The notes beneath the pieces were generated by a model. It ran no database searches. It saw only the letters and a program-made list of their open reading frames with translations, and was not told the origin of the DNA. From Desulfonatronovibrio sp. (GTDB lineage: Bacteria > Desulfobacterota > Desulfovibrionia > Desulfovibrionales > Desulfonatronovibrionaceae): DNA of 22,292 bases. A program made the translations under genes and the position numbers. Below, one piece after another: positions 6,913 through 14,899 of the stretch (position 1 is the stretch's first letter; the number at the start of each line of letters is the position of its first letter). Location of the stretch: assembly GCA_003558575.1 (NCBI GenBank), contig PWPY01000223.1:1-22292 (forward strand), read 5' to 3'.

Positions 6913-7752
6913 TTGAAAAAAAAATCCTTTCACTCTGAGCTCAGAAACAACTCAGATGAACTCTCTGACAAGCCTTTCCAGACAATTTCAAGCTCGCTCC
7001 TGCTCCAGACAGCTGATATCTTTCGCCTGAGCCCCCACCAGGCTCAGATCCAGGCCCTCAAGGCAAACATTCTTCCAGAAAGATACCTGAGAAATACCCC
7101 TTCCCTGTCAATGAACAAACAGATCCTGCTGGCTGAATCCAGAGTTTTTTTAATTGGCCTGGGTGGACTTGGAGGATACATCCTGGAAATCCTGGCCAGA
7201 ACCGGCGTAGGCGAATTCATCCTTGCAGACGGCGATCATTTTGAGGAAAGCAATCTTAATCGCCAGATACTGGGAACAACAGAAAGTATAGGGCAATCAA
7301 AAGCCTTTGAGGCTGAAAAAAGAATTAAATCTGTCAATCCATTCTGCAACGCCCGAATCATTCCGGAATTTCTTGATCATTCCGCACTGCCTGCCCTTAT
7401 CCAGAGTACGGACCTTGTGATTGACGCCCTGGGCGGAATCAAATTCAGACCAACCCTTCTTGACCAAGCCTCTAAGGCTGACCTGCCTCTGATTACTGGA
7501 TTTGTAGCTGGAACAACCGGCCTTGCCTCAACTGTTTATCCGCAGGGAAAATCCCCTTCAGCCTTCTGGCAGGGAGATGACCTTCAGGGTGCTGAAAACA
7601 TCCTGGGCAATATGGCCACCATAGTAAGCATGATCGCAACAATACAGGCCAGTGAGGCCATCAGAATCATAACCCAGGGCACACCACGTCTAAGAGATAA
7701 GGTGCTGGTGGCTGATTCTGAGAACTTGACCTTTGAATTACTTGAATTGTAG
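6913..7752 (+). CDS. ThiF/MoeB/HesA-type adenylyltransferase acting on the MoaD-like protein
   Basis: This E1-like enzyme should adenylate the MoaD-like C-terminus. A Rossmann motif G-L-G-G-L-G-G lies at 82-88 and the ATP-contacting N-L-N-R-Q at 114-118. The start is a TTG with GGAGG 7 bases upstream, overlapping the end of moaD; the first ATG would cut into the family's N-terminal E-R-Y-L-R-N-like region. Three features are odd. The usual D-x-x-D-N metal/catalytic motif reads D-A-L-G-G at 171-175. There are no C-x-x-C pairs for the structural zinc of MoeB. The only cysteine is in N-P-F-C-N, so there is no obvious thioester cysteine. It may be a specialised minimal E1 for the AOR module. Assignment to the superfamily is firm; the specific role is inferred. 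Confidence 0.85.
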   Translation: MKKKSFHSELRNNSDELSDKPFQTISSSLLLQTADIFRLSPHQAQIQALKANILPERYLRNTPSLSMNKQILLAESRVFLIGLGGLGGYILEILARTGVGEFILADGDHFEESNLNRQILGTTESIGQSKAFEAEKRIKSVNPFCNARIIPEFLDHSALPALIQSTDLVIDALGGIKFRPTLLDQASKADLPLITGFVAGTTGLASTVYPQGKSPSAFWQGDDLQGAENILGNMATIVSMIATIQASEAIRIITQGTPRLRDKVLVADSENLTFELLEL

Positions 7753-7844
7753 TGTATGATCTTCATATTTTAATTCGCTTTCTCAATAACATATTCAATA
7801 GATACCTTTGCCATCAAAAACTTTAACCACAATCAAGCACTACC

Positions 7845-8474
7845 ATGACCAAAAACCAGAACAAGACCACCGTAGTCCTGGCCACAAGAAACCAGGGTAA
7901 AGTCAGGGAAATACACAAAATACTAAGCTCCATCATGCCTGATATTGAAATAAGGGGACTTGATAAGTATCCTGAAATTGGTGAAATACCTGAAACCGGA
8001 GATACTTTTGAAGAAAACGCCCTGATTAAAGCCAAAACAGTTTGTGAGCTGACTGGGCTTACAGCCATAGCTGATGATTCCGGACTTTCAGTTCTGGCAC
8101 TTAATGGAGAGCCTGGAGTATACTCAGCAAGGTATGCTGGAGAAAACGCTGCTGATGAAGATAATAACCTCAAACTCTTGAAAGAAATGAAGGACCTTAA
8201 GGGCGATAAGCGAAAGGCTGCATTTATCTGTGTCATGGCTGCTGTTTCACCTGAGGGATCAGAGCTCACTGTCAGAGGTGAGTGGACAGGACTGATCGCC
8301 CATGAACCCCATGGTGACAACGGCTTTGGATATGATCCATTATTTTTTGATCCTGAGCTCAACCTCCACAGCGCCCAAATGAATCCGGATCAAAAAAACA
8401 GCCGCAGTCACAGAGGAAAGGCCCTCAAAAAGTTGGCTGCCAGTTGGGAAAAATTTGCTGCCAGTTCACTATAA
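7845..8474 (+). CDS. rdgB: Non-canonical purine NTP pyrophosphatase (RdgB/HAM1 family)
   Basis: The enzyme hydrolyses dITP, ITP and XTP to the monophosphate and pyrophosphate, cleaning the nucleotide pool. The N-terminal A-T-R-N-Q-G-K-x-x-E motif near residue 14, A-D-D-S-G-L near 76, G-F-G-Y-D-P-L-F near 164 and S-H-R-G-K-A-L near 185 are the family's substrate and metal-binding signatures. Length (209 aa) is normal. The ATG at 7845 lacks a strong ribosome binding site. glmS follows after 49 bases on the same strand, and the two may be cotranscribed. The upstream 92 bases after the ThiF-like gene show no terminator. Confidence 0.95.
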   Translation: MTKNQNKTTVVLATRNQGKVREIHKILSSIMPDIEIRGLDKYPEIGEIPETGDTFEENALIKAKTVCELTGLTAIADDSGLSVLALNGEPGVYSARYAGENAADEDNNLKLLKEMKDLKGDKRKAAFICVMAAVSPEGSELTVRGEWTGLIAHEPHGDNGFGYDPLFFDPELNLHSAQMNPDQKNSRSHRGKALKKLAASWEKFAASSL

Positions 8475-8523
8475 AAACGCATACTACCTATTGTTTGAGT
8501 CTAAAATTTAAGGAGAATACCGC

Positions 8524-10347
8524 ATGTGTGGAATAATTGCCTATGCCGGACATAGACCAGCCGTGCCTGTTCTGATCCAGGGTCTTAAAAGCCTTGAATA
8601 CAGAGGATACGACTCCTCCGGCCTGGCCTTTGTACATATGAACAAACTGCATCTTTTTCGGGCCTCAGGTAAACTTGAAGCCTTGGAATCCAAGCTGGAT
8701 TCAGGACATATTCTTCATGCTACTTCCGGCATAGGACATACCCGCTGGGCAACCCATGGTCTGCCCAACGAAACCAATGCCCACCCTCATCTGGATGTAA
8801 CTGCCAATTTAGCCCTGGTTCATAACGGCATTATTGAAAACTTCCAGGAAATAAAAGACAGCCTTTCAAACCAGGGCGTCTGTTTTTGCTCAGAAACAGA
8901 CACAGAAGTTCTGGTCTGCCTGATTTCCCATGGACTGCAGAAAAAAAAGGACATAAAAAAAGCCATTTCATGGACACTTGATCAAATTGAAGGATCGTAC
9001 GCCTTTGCCCTTATCTCCAGAGACCATCCAGGAACCATTTGGGCTGCCAGACAGGCAAGCCCGCTGCTTTTTGGTGTGGGCACAGGTGAAAACTTCATTG
9101 CATCAGACATCCCAGCATTTCTGCCCTTTACCAAAGAAGTAGTATTTCTTGAAGACAATGAACTCATTGAAATGAATGCCGGTCAATGGTCTGTTTTCAA
9201 TTCCTCAACCCTTGAACCTGTGAACAAGGAAGTGAAAACTGTTTCCTGGGATGTCCAGGCAGCCAAAAAAGGCGGATATAAACACTTCATGCTCAAGGAG
9301 ATCTTTGAACAGCCCAAAGTCATCAAGGATTGCCTTTCAGGCAGGATAAACCGGGAAGAACAGAAAATAATACTGCCCGAACTTCAGAATATTGCTGTGC
9401 CCAAAAGGTTACACATTGTAGCCTGCGGTACATCTTACCACGCTGGACTCTGGGGAAAATACGTCATGGAGAGCATGGCCGGAATACCCGTTGATGTAGA
9501 GATAGCTTCTGAGTTCCGCTACAAAACTCTGGTTCCTGATAAGAGTAAAATGTTCTTATTTATAAGCCAGTCCGGCGAGACCGCAGACACCTTAGCAGCC
9601 CTGCGCTTGGTAAAAGAAAAAGGTTTTCCTGTGCTTGGGCTCTGCAATGTGGTGGGTTCCAGCCTCGCCCGCGAATCTCATACTGTAATCTATACCCAGG
9701 CAGGTCCAGAAATAAGTGTTGCCTCCACTAAAGCTATGTGCAGCCAGCTGGTACTTATTTTGCTTCTAACCCTGTACTGGACAGGAAAAAATAATCCCGA
9801 GGAAAAAAACAGCATTTCAGAAGCAATCAAGTCATTCTCTTCTTTACCGGATGTTCTTGAAAAAGAACTTCCTGAGATGCAACGCAGGATCATGGGCATA
9901 AGCAGGGACTACTCCTGGGCAAAAAGCTTCTTTTTTTTGGGACGGGGAATCTACTACCCCATGGCCTTAGAAGGGGCTTTGAAACTTAAAGAGATTTCAT
10001 ATATTCATGCAGAAGGTTATGCCGCCGGCGAGCTCAAACATGGTCCCATAGCATTGATTGACGAAGAATTTCCTACCTTTGCCATTGCACCTTCTGACCA
10101 TCTACTTGGCAAAATCAAGTCAAACCTGAAAGAAATTCAGGCAAGAAAAGGAAAAATAATCGCCTTGACCCAGGCAGGATCAGAATTAAATGTAGATGAT
10201 GAATTGCAGATACCCCAGACTTGGGGTCCTTTGAACAGTTTTTTTATTTTGCCGGCATTGCAGCTTTTTGCCTATGAAACATCTGTATACTTGGGAAAAG
10301 ATGTTGATCAGCCCAGAAATCTGGCCAAAAGTGTAACCGTAGAGTGA
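8524..10347 (+). CDS. glmS: Glucosamine-6-phosphate synthase (isomerizing)
   Basis: GlmS converts fructose-6-phosphate and glutamine to glucosamine-6-phosphate and glutamate, the first step toward UDP-GlcNAc for peptidoglycan and lipopolysaccharide. The N-terminal nucleophile cysteine follows Met1 (M-C-G-I-I). E-Y-R-G-Y-D-S-S-G and H-T-R-W-A-T-H-G belong to the glutaminase domain. Two SIS sugar-isomerase domains follow, with C-G-T-S-Y-H-A near residue 302, S-Q-S-G-E-T near 350 and E-L-K-H-G-P-I-A-L-I near 505. The protein ends in P-R-N-L-A-K-S-V-T-V-E, the conserved tail. Length (607 aa) is normal. AAGGAG lies 9 bases upstream. The stop codon overlaps or abuts the amidase start, so the two are translationally coupled. 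No glmS ribozyme fits in the 49-base upstream gap. Confidence 0.97.
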   Translation: MCGIIAYAGHRPAVPVLIQGLKSLEYRGYDSSGLAFVHMNKLHLFRASGKLEALESKLDSGHILHATSGIGHTRWATHGLPNETNAHPHLDVTANLALVHNGIIENFQEIKDSLSNQGVCFCSETDTEVLVCLISHGLQKKKDIKKAISWTLDQIEGSYAFALISRDHPGTIWAARQASPLLFGVGTGENFIASDIPAFLPFTKEVVFLEDNELIEMNAGQWSVFNSSTLEPVNKEVKTVSWDVQAAKKGGYKHFMLKEIFEQPKVIKDCLSGRINREEQKIILPELQNIAVPKRLHIVACGTSYHAGLWGKYVMESMAGIPVDVEIASEFRYKTLVPDKSKMFLFISQSGETADTLAALRLVKEKGFPVLGLCNVVGSSLARESHTVIYTQAGPEISVASTKAMCSQLVLILLLTLYWTGKNNPEEKNSISEAIKSFSSLPDVLEKELPEMQRRIMGISRDYSWAKSFFFLGRGIYYPMALEGALKLKEISYIHAEGYAAGELKHGPIALIDEEFPTFAIAPSDHLLGKIKSNLKEIQARKGKIIALTQAGSELNVDDELQIPQTWGPLNSFFILPALQLFAYETSVYLGKDVDQPRNLAKSVTVE

Positions 10348-12161
10348 GTATGATCAGAAAAATATATTTATTAATTCTTTTGACTATGCTCTCACTTTCA
10401 CTGCTGACAAGTGAGGGCCATGCAGATTACCAAAAAGGGGTGCGCGATTTTAATGCCCTTAAACAAAATGATAACAGGGCACAGTATCGCTCCCACTGGT
10501 TAGATATCGCTGAAATTTTCCAAAAGTCTTTCCAGACCAACCCCAAAGGAGAAAACGCTCCTCAATCTCTGTTTTATCTGGGCAGGACGTACGAAGAACT
10601 GGGGAAAAGATCATTTTTAAGGTCAGACTTTGAAAAGGCTGAGCAGTATTATGACCAGGTTATTAAGACTTTTCCCTCGAGTCCGCGGGCCAGTGAAGCC
10701 CAATTCAGAAAGGCGGGGATTCATCTCAACCACTACAATGACTCTGCCCAGGCCTACTTGGAATATCTTAAGGTAGTTTATAATTTCCCCAATGGAAATA
10801 CGCGCTCCAAGGCCCAGGAAGTCTTGAAAGAGCTGGACCAGGCCAACCTTGAAAAAATCAGACAGAGCTCAGGAAGTTTGCCTGTACCTGCTGTGCCGGA
10901 AAAGTCTGCTCAAACAAGTCCACCTCCTGCCATTGAGTCCAGAACCATTGAGGATGAAACCCCTGATTTTTCATCCCTGCCCTCATCTCCAGCAGTTGCT
11001 TCGTCAAAAAAAACGCCTGCTTCCTCTAAACGTGCTCAACTGGTAAAAATCAGACACTGGAGTAATGATGAGTATACCCGCGTTGTTCTTGATCTGGATA
11101 ATCAGGCTGACTACTACCACAAGCTGCTCAAACCTGATCAGGAACTGGGTACACCACACAGACTGTTTATTGACCTGGACCAGACAATGGTTGCGGAAAG
11201 TACTCCCAGAGAAGAGAACGTTGCAGATGGAATCCTGAGAAGAATAAGGTCTGCCCAGCATACTCAGGATAAATCCAGAGTTGTTCTGGATATTCAGGAT
11301 CTGGATAACTTCAGGGTTTTTGCCTTAGAAAATCCATTCCGGGTTGTTGTTGATGTTTATGCTCCGGAAAAACAAGCTCCGGGTCCAGTAAAAACAAGTG
11401 ATACCCTGGCTCAGGTAACCCTTGACCCTGAAAGTAGAGACATGACTGCCAAAAGCCTGGTAGAACAATTAGGGCTAAAGGTCAGAACCATTATGATCGA
11501 TCCAGGGCATGGAGGAAAAGATCCCGGGGCTGTGTACAATAATGTCCTTGAAAAAAACATTGCCCTGAAAATGTCTAAAGTACTCGGCAATATGCTCAAG
11601 GAAAAAGGTTTTGAAGTCTTATACACCAGAACCACAGATGTGTTTGTCCCTCTGGAGGAACGAACAGCCATGGCCAATTCCAAAAATGTGGATTTGTTTA
11701 TTTCTGTTCATGCCAATGCTCATCGCAATCGCAATGTCCGGGGGTTTGAGGTCTACTACCTCAATTTTGCCCAGACCGAAGATGCAATGCGGGTGGCAGC
11801 AAGGGAAAATGCTGTATCCACCCAAAAGATATCAGATTTACAGTACATTCTCACTGACCTGATGCTCAGTTCCAAAATCAATGAATCCCGTGAATTGGCA
11901 AATAAGATTCATGGAATAACCATAGACCATGTTCGTTCAAAATATTCCAGTGTCAATGATAATGGTATCAGACAGGCGCCTTTTTATGTACTTATGGGGG
12001 CCAGAATGCCGGCAATACTTCTGGAGATGGGATATATGACCAACGAACAGGACTTAAAGCTCCTGCTCTCTGACGAATTCATCAAACGTATGGCAGGGGG
12101 ATTGACCAAAGGTGTCGTTGCCTACCGAGACAAGATAGAGCAATTTGCCAGATTGGATTAA
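10344..12161 (+). CDS. N-acetylmuramoyl-L-alanine amidase (TPR-like, AMIN and Amidase_3 domains)
   Basis: This exported zinc amidase cleaves the bond between MurNAc and the stem peptide, as in daughter-cell separation. It has a signal peptide (K-I-Y-L-L-I-L-L, cleavage near G-H-A, residue ~28), a TPR-like helical repeat region (about 30-165), a Pro/Ser-rich linker, an AMIN domain (about 225-345) and a C-terminal Amidase_3 domain. Catalytic residues, numbered from the ATG at 10350, are H387 in D-P-G-H-G-G, E401, H454 in S-V-H-A-N and E559 in L-E-M-G-Y. The start is either GTG at 10344, overlapping the glmS stop, or ATG at 10350. The AMIN domain suggests septal targeting. The TPR region is an addition not found in E. 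coli AmiC. Confidence 0.93.
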   Translation: MSMIRKIYLLILLTMLSLSLLTSEGHADYQKGVRDFNALKQNDNRAQYRSHWLDIAEIFQKSFQTNPKGENAPQSLFYLGRTYEELGKRSFLRSDFEKAEQYYDQVIKTFPSSPRASEAQFRKAGIHLNHYNDSAQAYLEYLKVVYNFPNGNTRSKAQEVLKELDQANLEKIRQSSGSLPVPAVPEKSAQTSPPPAIESRTIEDETPDFSSLPSSPAVASSKKTPASSKRAQLVKIRHWSNDEYTRVVLDLDNQADYYHKLLKPDQELGTPHRLFIDLDQTMVAESTPREENVADGILRRIRSAQHTQDKSRVVLDIQDLDNFRVFALENPFRVVVDVYAPEKQAPGPVKTSDTLAQVTLDPESRDMTAKSLVEQLGLKVRTIMIDPGHGGKDPGAVYNNVLEKNIALKMSKVLGNMLKEKGFEVLYTRTTDVFVPLEERTAMANSKNVDLFISVHANAHRNRNVRGFEVYYLNFAQTEDAMRVAARENAVSTQKISDLQYILTDLMLSSKINESRELANKIHGITIDHVRSKYSSVNDNGIRQAPFYVLMGARMPAILLEMGYMTNEQDLKLLLSDEFIKRMAGGLTKGVVAYRDKIEQFARLD

Positions 12162-13108
12162 TCTTCTTCCCTGCATTCTTTCTTTTCACCTGGCATTGGA
12201 GCGCGTCTCTGCACTCCTCCCAGAACCTCTCCATCCCATGAAGCACTGTCTTCCACAGGCTCAACATGGATAGTCACCTGAGAATTTGGGAGCCTGCTTT
12301 CAATATCCCTTTCTATTTTACAGCAGATAGTGTGCCCTGCCCTTATGGTTTTTTCACCAGGCAGCAACAGGTGAAAATCAATAAACCTGCGTGAGCCTGA
12401 CTTTCTCGACCTAAGTCCATGATACTCTCTGTCATTTCCGGCATGCTTCAGAATGGATTCTTCAACAATTTTTATTTCACTTTCAGGAAGGGCTACATCC
12501 ATCAGACCTTTCAGGGACCTTTTAATCAGACTGAATCCGGATCTGGTAATATTCAAAGCCACCATTACAGCAACCAGAGCATCCAGAATAACCCATTCAG
12601 GCTTGATCATGATAATCCCGAGACCGACCACAACTCCAGCAGAGGTCCAGACATCAGCCAGAAGATGTTTGGCATCACCTTCAAGAGTAATGGAATCAAA
12701 ATGCCTCGCTGCCCTGAGCATTATCCTGGCTACAATAAGATTAATAAGGCCGGCCACAATTGAAATGCCAATCCCCCAGCCAAGATTTTCAAGGGGCACA
12801 GGACTAACCATTCTGGACAGGGCGGAGTAAACTATCCCACCTGCCGCAACCAGAATCAGTCCTCCTTCCAGTCCTCCGGCAAAATACTCTGCCTTATCAT
12901 GTCCGTAGGTGTATTTTTTGTCAGCTGGTTTAAAAGCTATGGTCAGGGCAATAACCGCAACAATGCTTGCGGCAAGGTTAACAAAAGTCTCCATGGCATC
13001 TGAAAGAAGACCTACCGACCCTGTAATCCAGTAAGCTCCAAATTTGAGGCCCAGGGTCAATAAAGAAGCCAGTACAGACAGTAAAGCCACGTTTCTTGGC
13101 ATTTGCAT
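12158..13108 (-). CDS. Cation diffusion facilitator (CDF) metal exporter
   Basis: This inner-membrane proton antiporter exports divalent metals (Zn, Fe, Co, Mn or Cd; the exact metal is not predictable here). TM2 carries G-L-L-S-D-A-M-E-T-F-V-N, where the usual D-x3-D metal site of FieF appears as E-x3-N. TM5 has H-L-L-A-D, the H-x3-D half of the site. A cytoplasmic ZT-dimer domain contains H-G-L-R-S-R-K-S-G, F-I-D-F-H and H-V-E-P. Length (316 aa) and about six membrane helices are typical. An AGGAT ribosome binding site precedes the ATG. Its stop codon shares the palindromic TTAA with the amidase stop (4-base tail-to-tail overlap). A likely promoter lies at 13158-13185. Confidence 0.93.
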   Translation of the reverse strand: MQMPRNVALLSVLASLLTLGLKFGAYWITGSVGLLSDAMETFVNLAASIVAVIALTIAFKPADKKYTYGHDKAEYFAGGLEGGLILVAAGGIVYSALSRMVSPVPLENLGWGIGISIVAGLINLIVARIMLRAARHFDSITLEGDAKHLLADVWTSAGVVVGLGIIMIKPEWVILDALVAVMVALNITRSGFSLIKRSLKGLMDVALPESEIKIVEESILKHAGNDREYHGLRSRKSGSRRFIDFHLLLPGEKTIRAGHTICCKIERDIESRLPNSQVTIHVEPVEDSASWDGEVLGGVQRRAPMPGEKKECREED

Positions 13109-13429
13109 TTATCCTGTTGAGGTTGCCATATATATATTTAACAAGTGCATCAGCTTACTCATAAAACAATGATATTTATTGACAAGTACAATCTAATCTG
13201 AAAATTTATTTCTATTCACCTTAACTTAATGACTTAAATCAAAAGACTGGATCCTGTCCGGATTTCGAAATGTTGCAATGTTTGACCGGCCACGGCTACG
13301 CTCTGCAAAACCAGCGTTTGTTTTGTTAAACCAGAAATAAACAGGCTTTGTCTTTTTATAAAAGAACAGCCATCATCATGCACAAATTTTGAAAATGGCT
13401 CTAATATATGACCTTCAAAAGAAAGAATT
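13109..13429. other. Intergenic region between the CDF gene and the unknown gene at 13430
   Basis: This 321-base divergent intergenic stretch is mostly AT-rich. It holds a likely leftward promoter for the CDF gene (13158-13185). On the plus strand a TTGACA occurs at 13179-13184 but without a good -10 box. The middle (about 13245-13320) is less AT-rich, with no hairpin or open frame that I can support. No metal-responsive operator was recognised. Confidence 0.5.
13158..13185 (-). promoter_or_regulatory. Likely promoter of the CDF exporter gene
   Basis: On the minus strand, TTGTCA (13185-13180, 5 of 6 consensus) is followed after 16 bases by TATGAG (13163-13158, 4 of 6). This places a transcript start near 13151, about 40 bases before the ATG at 13108. 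Confidence 0.4.
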
Positions 13430-14140
13430 ATGTCTAAATCATGGGTTAAGTCAAAATTTCCTGAATTTGTCCGGGATGTTTTGCGGGACTTTTGCCTTGT
13501 TAGTCAATGTTTATTTACTGAATTTTCCAGGCATGCCCAAACTGGACAGGTAAGTTTCACTTTTTTTAAAGACCTTCTTGGCGAAGAAATGAATAAAGGC
13601 CTCTTATGGACTCTGAAGGATACATCTCATATCCTTTTCAGGTCTGAGGCTCAACCTGACCGTACAGGACTTTACCTGGACTGGTGCATAGGATATATCT
13701 TTCATGAGTGCATGAAGCTGAGGGAAGATGCCTACCAGCAGGAAAAGTACCGCCCATGGTTCGAAATGATGCATGCCAATCCAGCTCTCCCCCCTGAAGA
13801 AAAGCTCATTGGAAAAGAGTTATTCACCGTGCTTGAGCAGACAAGTGAAAGTATAGACCGTGAAATATCAAGAATAAAATTCATACTCTTTCATTGTCGT
13901 CGTCTTTTTGCCATGTTTCTGCCGCAACACCAGGACAACCCTCTTCTCGCCAGGTTCTTTTTTGCCCAGGAAGACCTTGTCCGAAATGTATTCAAATCTT
14001 CATATAACGAGCTTATACAGAAAATCTACTCCCAGGATCATACGAAGCTGTATCGGCTTGCAGCCCAGAGCCTTGAACAGGGAGGATGGACAGAAGAGTC
14101 TGCAAAGGCCCGCAATAGAGCCCGGCTGGTTTTTCCCTAA
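13430..14140 (+). CDS. Hypothetical cytoplasmic protein
   Basis: The 236-aa protein has no signal peptide or membrane helix and reads as mostly alpha-helical. It is rich in Phe, Leu, Trp and Cys (for example D-W-C-I-G-Y-I-F-H-E-C-M and F-H-C-R-R-L-F-A-M-F), with a basic C-terminus (A-K-A-R-N-R-A-R-L-V-F-P). The ribosome binding site is a weak AAAGAA about 7 bases before the ATG. It stands between the divergent CDF gene and the LysM lipoprotein gene, which has its own promoter, so it is probably a single-gene unit. I do not recognise the family. The long frame with even composition supports real coding. Confidence 0.65.
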   Translation: MSKSWVKSKFPEFVRDVLRDFCLVSQCLFTEFSRHAQTGQVSFTFFKDLLGEEMNKGLLWTLKDTSHILFRSEAQPDRTGLYLDWCIGYIFHECMKLREDAYQQEKYRPWFEMMHANPALPPEEKLIGKELFTVLEQTSESIDREISRIKFILFHCRRLFAMFLPQHQDNPLLARFFFAQEDLVRNVFKSSYNELIQKIYSQDHTKLYRLAAQSLEQGGWTEESAKARNRARLVFP

Positions 14141-14175
14141 CCGATACTTACAAAAGTAGCCCATTGAACAACAAC

Positions 14176-14205
14176 TTGACTTTTTACAAATAAAAAGATT
14201 AAACT
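14176..14205 (+). promoter_or_regulatory. Likely promoter of the LysM lipoprotein gene
   Basis: TTGACT (14176-14181, 5 of 6) and TAAACT (14200-14205, 4 of 6) are separated by 18 bases. The spacer contains a perfect small dyad, CTTTTTA-CAAA-TAAAAAG (14180-14197). The predicted leader is about 60 bases. Confidence 0.45.
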
Positions 14206-14271
14206 ATTTACTTTAAAACCATGTTTTAAAAGTCCATTAACTCTAATCATTGTTTTCAAATGGAGGAAGGA

Positions 14272-14757
14272 ATGAAACGCTACTTATTATTAGCAATCTT
14301 ATTGCTGGCCATTGTCAGCTTTGGTTGCGCCAAAAAGCCGGCTGCGCCAGAACCCGAACCACCCAAACAGGAAGCCAAAGTTGAACCAGCTCCTGCTCCA
14401 AAGCCCGAGCCCACAGCTCCTCCCCAGCCTACAGCAAGGGAAATCTACGAGCAGAACTACTCTATGCTTCCCACAACCCACACAGTGGTAAAAGGTGAAT
14501 GCCTGTGGTGGATTGCTGAATACAGACAGGTTTACAATGATCCCTTTATGTGGCCTCTTATTTACAAGGCCAACCGGGATAAAATCAACAATCCTGACTT
14601 AATTTATCCTGGCCAGGTTTTTCAGGTTCCCAGGTCCTACCAGCTGAGCGAAGTCAAAGAAAGCCGCCAGCAGGCCGGGGCACCCAAGCCCTACCTTCCT
14701 CCCCAGGCAGCGACCCTGCCAGCTGATATCCGGGCAGAACTGGGCTGGAGTTTTTAA
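14272..14757 (+). CDS. LysM-domain lipoprotein
   Basis: This is a secreted, probably lipid-anchored peptidoglycan-binding protein. A signal peptide with a Leu/Ile-rich core ends at V-S-F-G-C (C19), a slightly atypical lipobox because Leu is absent at -3. A Pro/Glu/Lys/Ala-rich spacer (about 20-60) precedes one LysM domain (about 70-120) starting H-T-V-V-K-G-E-C-L-W-W-I-A and ending P-G-Q-V-F-Q-V-P-R. The ATG at 14272 is chosen because the in-frame ATG at 14260 is directly joined to the ribosome binding site GGAGGAAGG (14262-14270). Own promoter and terminator flank it, so it is a single-gene unit. Its short length suggests a structural or scaffold role rather than an enzyme. Confidence 0.9.
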   Translation: MKRYLLLAILLLAIVSFGCAKKPAAPEPEPPKQEAKVEPAPAPKPEPTAPPQPTAREIYEQNYSMLPTTHTVVKGECLWWIAEYRQVYNDPFMWPLIYKANRDKINNPDLIYPGQVFQVPRSYQLSEVKESRQQAGAPKPYLPPQAATLPADIRAELGWSF

Positions 14758-14778
14758 ACTACTTAAATAACGCCTCAT

Positions 14779-14811
14779 AAAGCCCCGGTCGCCAGTCCGG
14801 GGCTTTTTTTT
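14779..14811 (+). terminator. Intrinsic terminator of the LysM lipoprotein gene
   Basis: AAAGCCCCGG (14779-14788) pairs with CCGGGGCTTT (14797-14806) over 10 bp around an 8-base loop, followed by a T-run to 14811. It is 22 bases after the stop codon. Confidence 0.9.
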
Positions 14812-14899
14812 GCCATCCTGCTTTTTAGTTTTTCCTTGCTCCAAGACCTGCTAAGTGCTATTCTTACTCAAGAATAAAAAAATAGTTTCAGGAGGACCT

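Noticed and set aside
8475..8523. glmS ribozyme or riboswitch upstream of glmS
   Set aside because: The gap from rdgB is only 49 bases, too short for the ribozyme, and no matching structure is seen.
13179..13207. Plus-strand TTGACA as a promoter of the gene at 13430
   Set aside because: No acceptable -10 box lies at 16-18 bases, and it overlaps a better leftward promoter for the CDF gene.
14260..14271. Upstream in-frame ATG of the LysM lipoprotein
   Set aside because: It overlaps the strong ribosome binding site of the ATG at 14272, and starting there would place acidic residues before the signal peptide's basic start.
14855..14899. Upstream in-frame ATG of the synthase-sensor gene
   Set aside because: The ATG at 14900 has AGGAGG directly upstream, while the 14855 ATG has none and the extra 15 residues look like translated leader.
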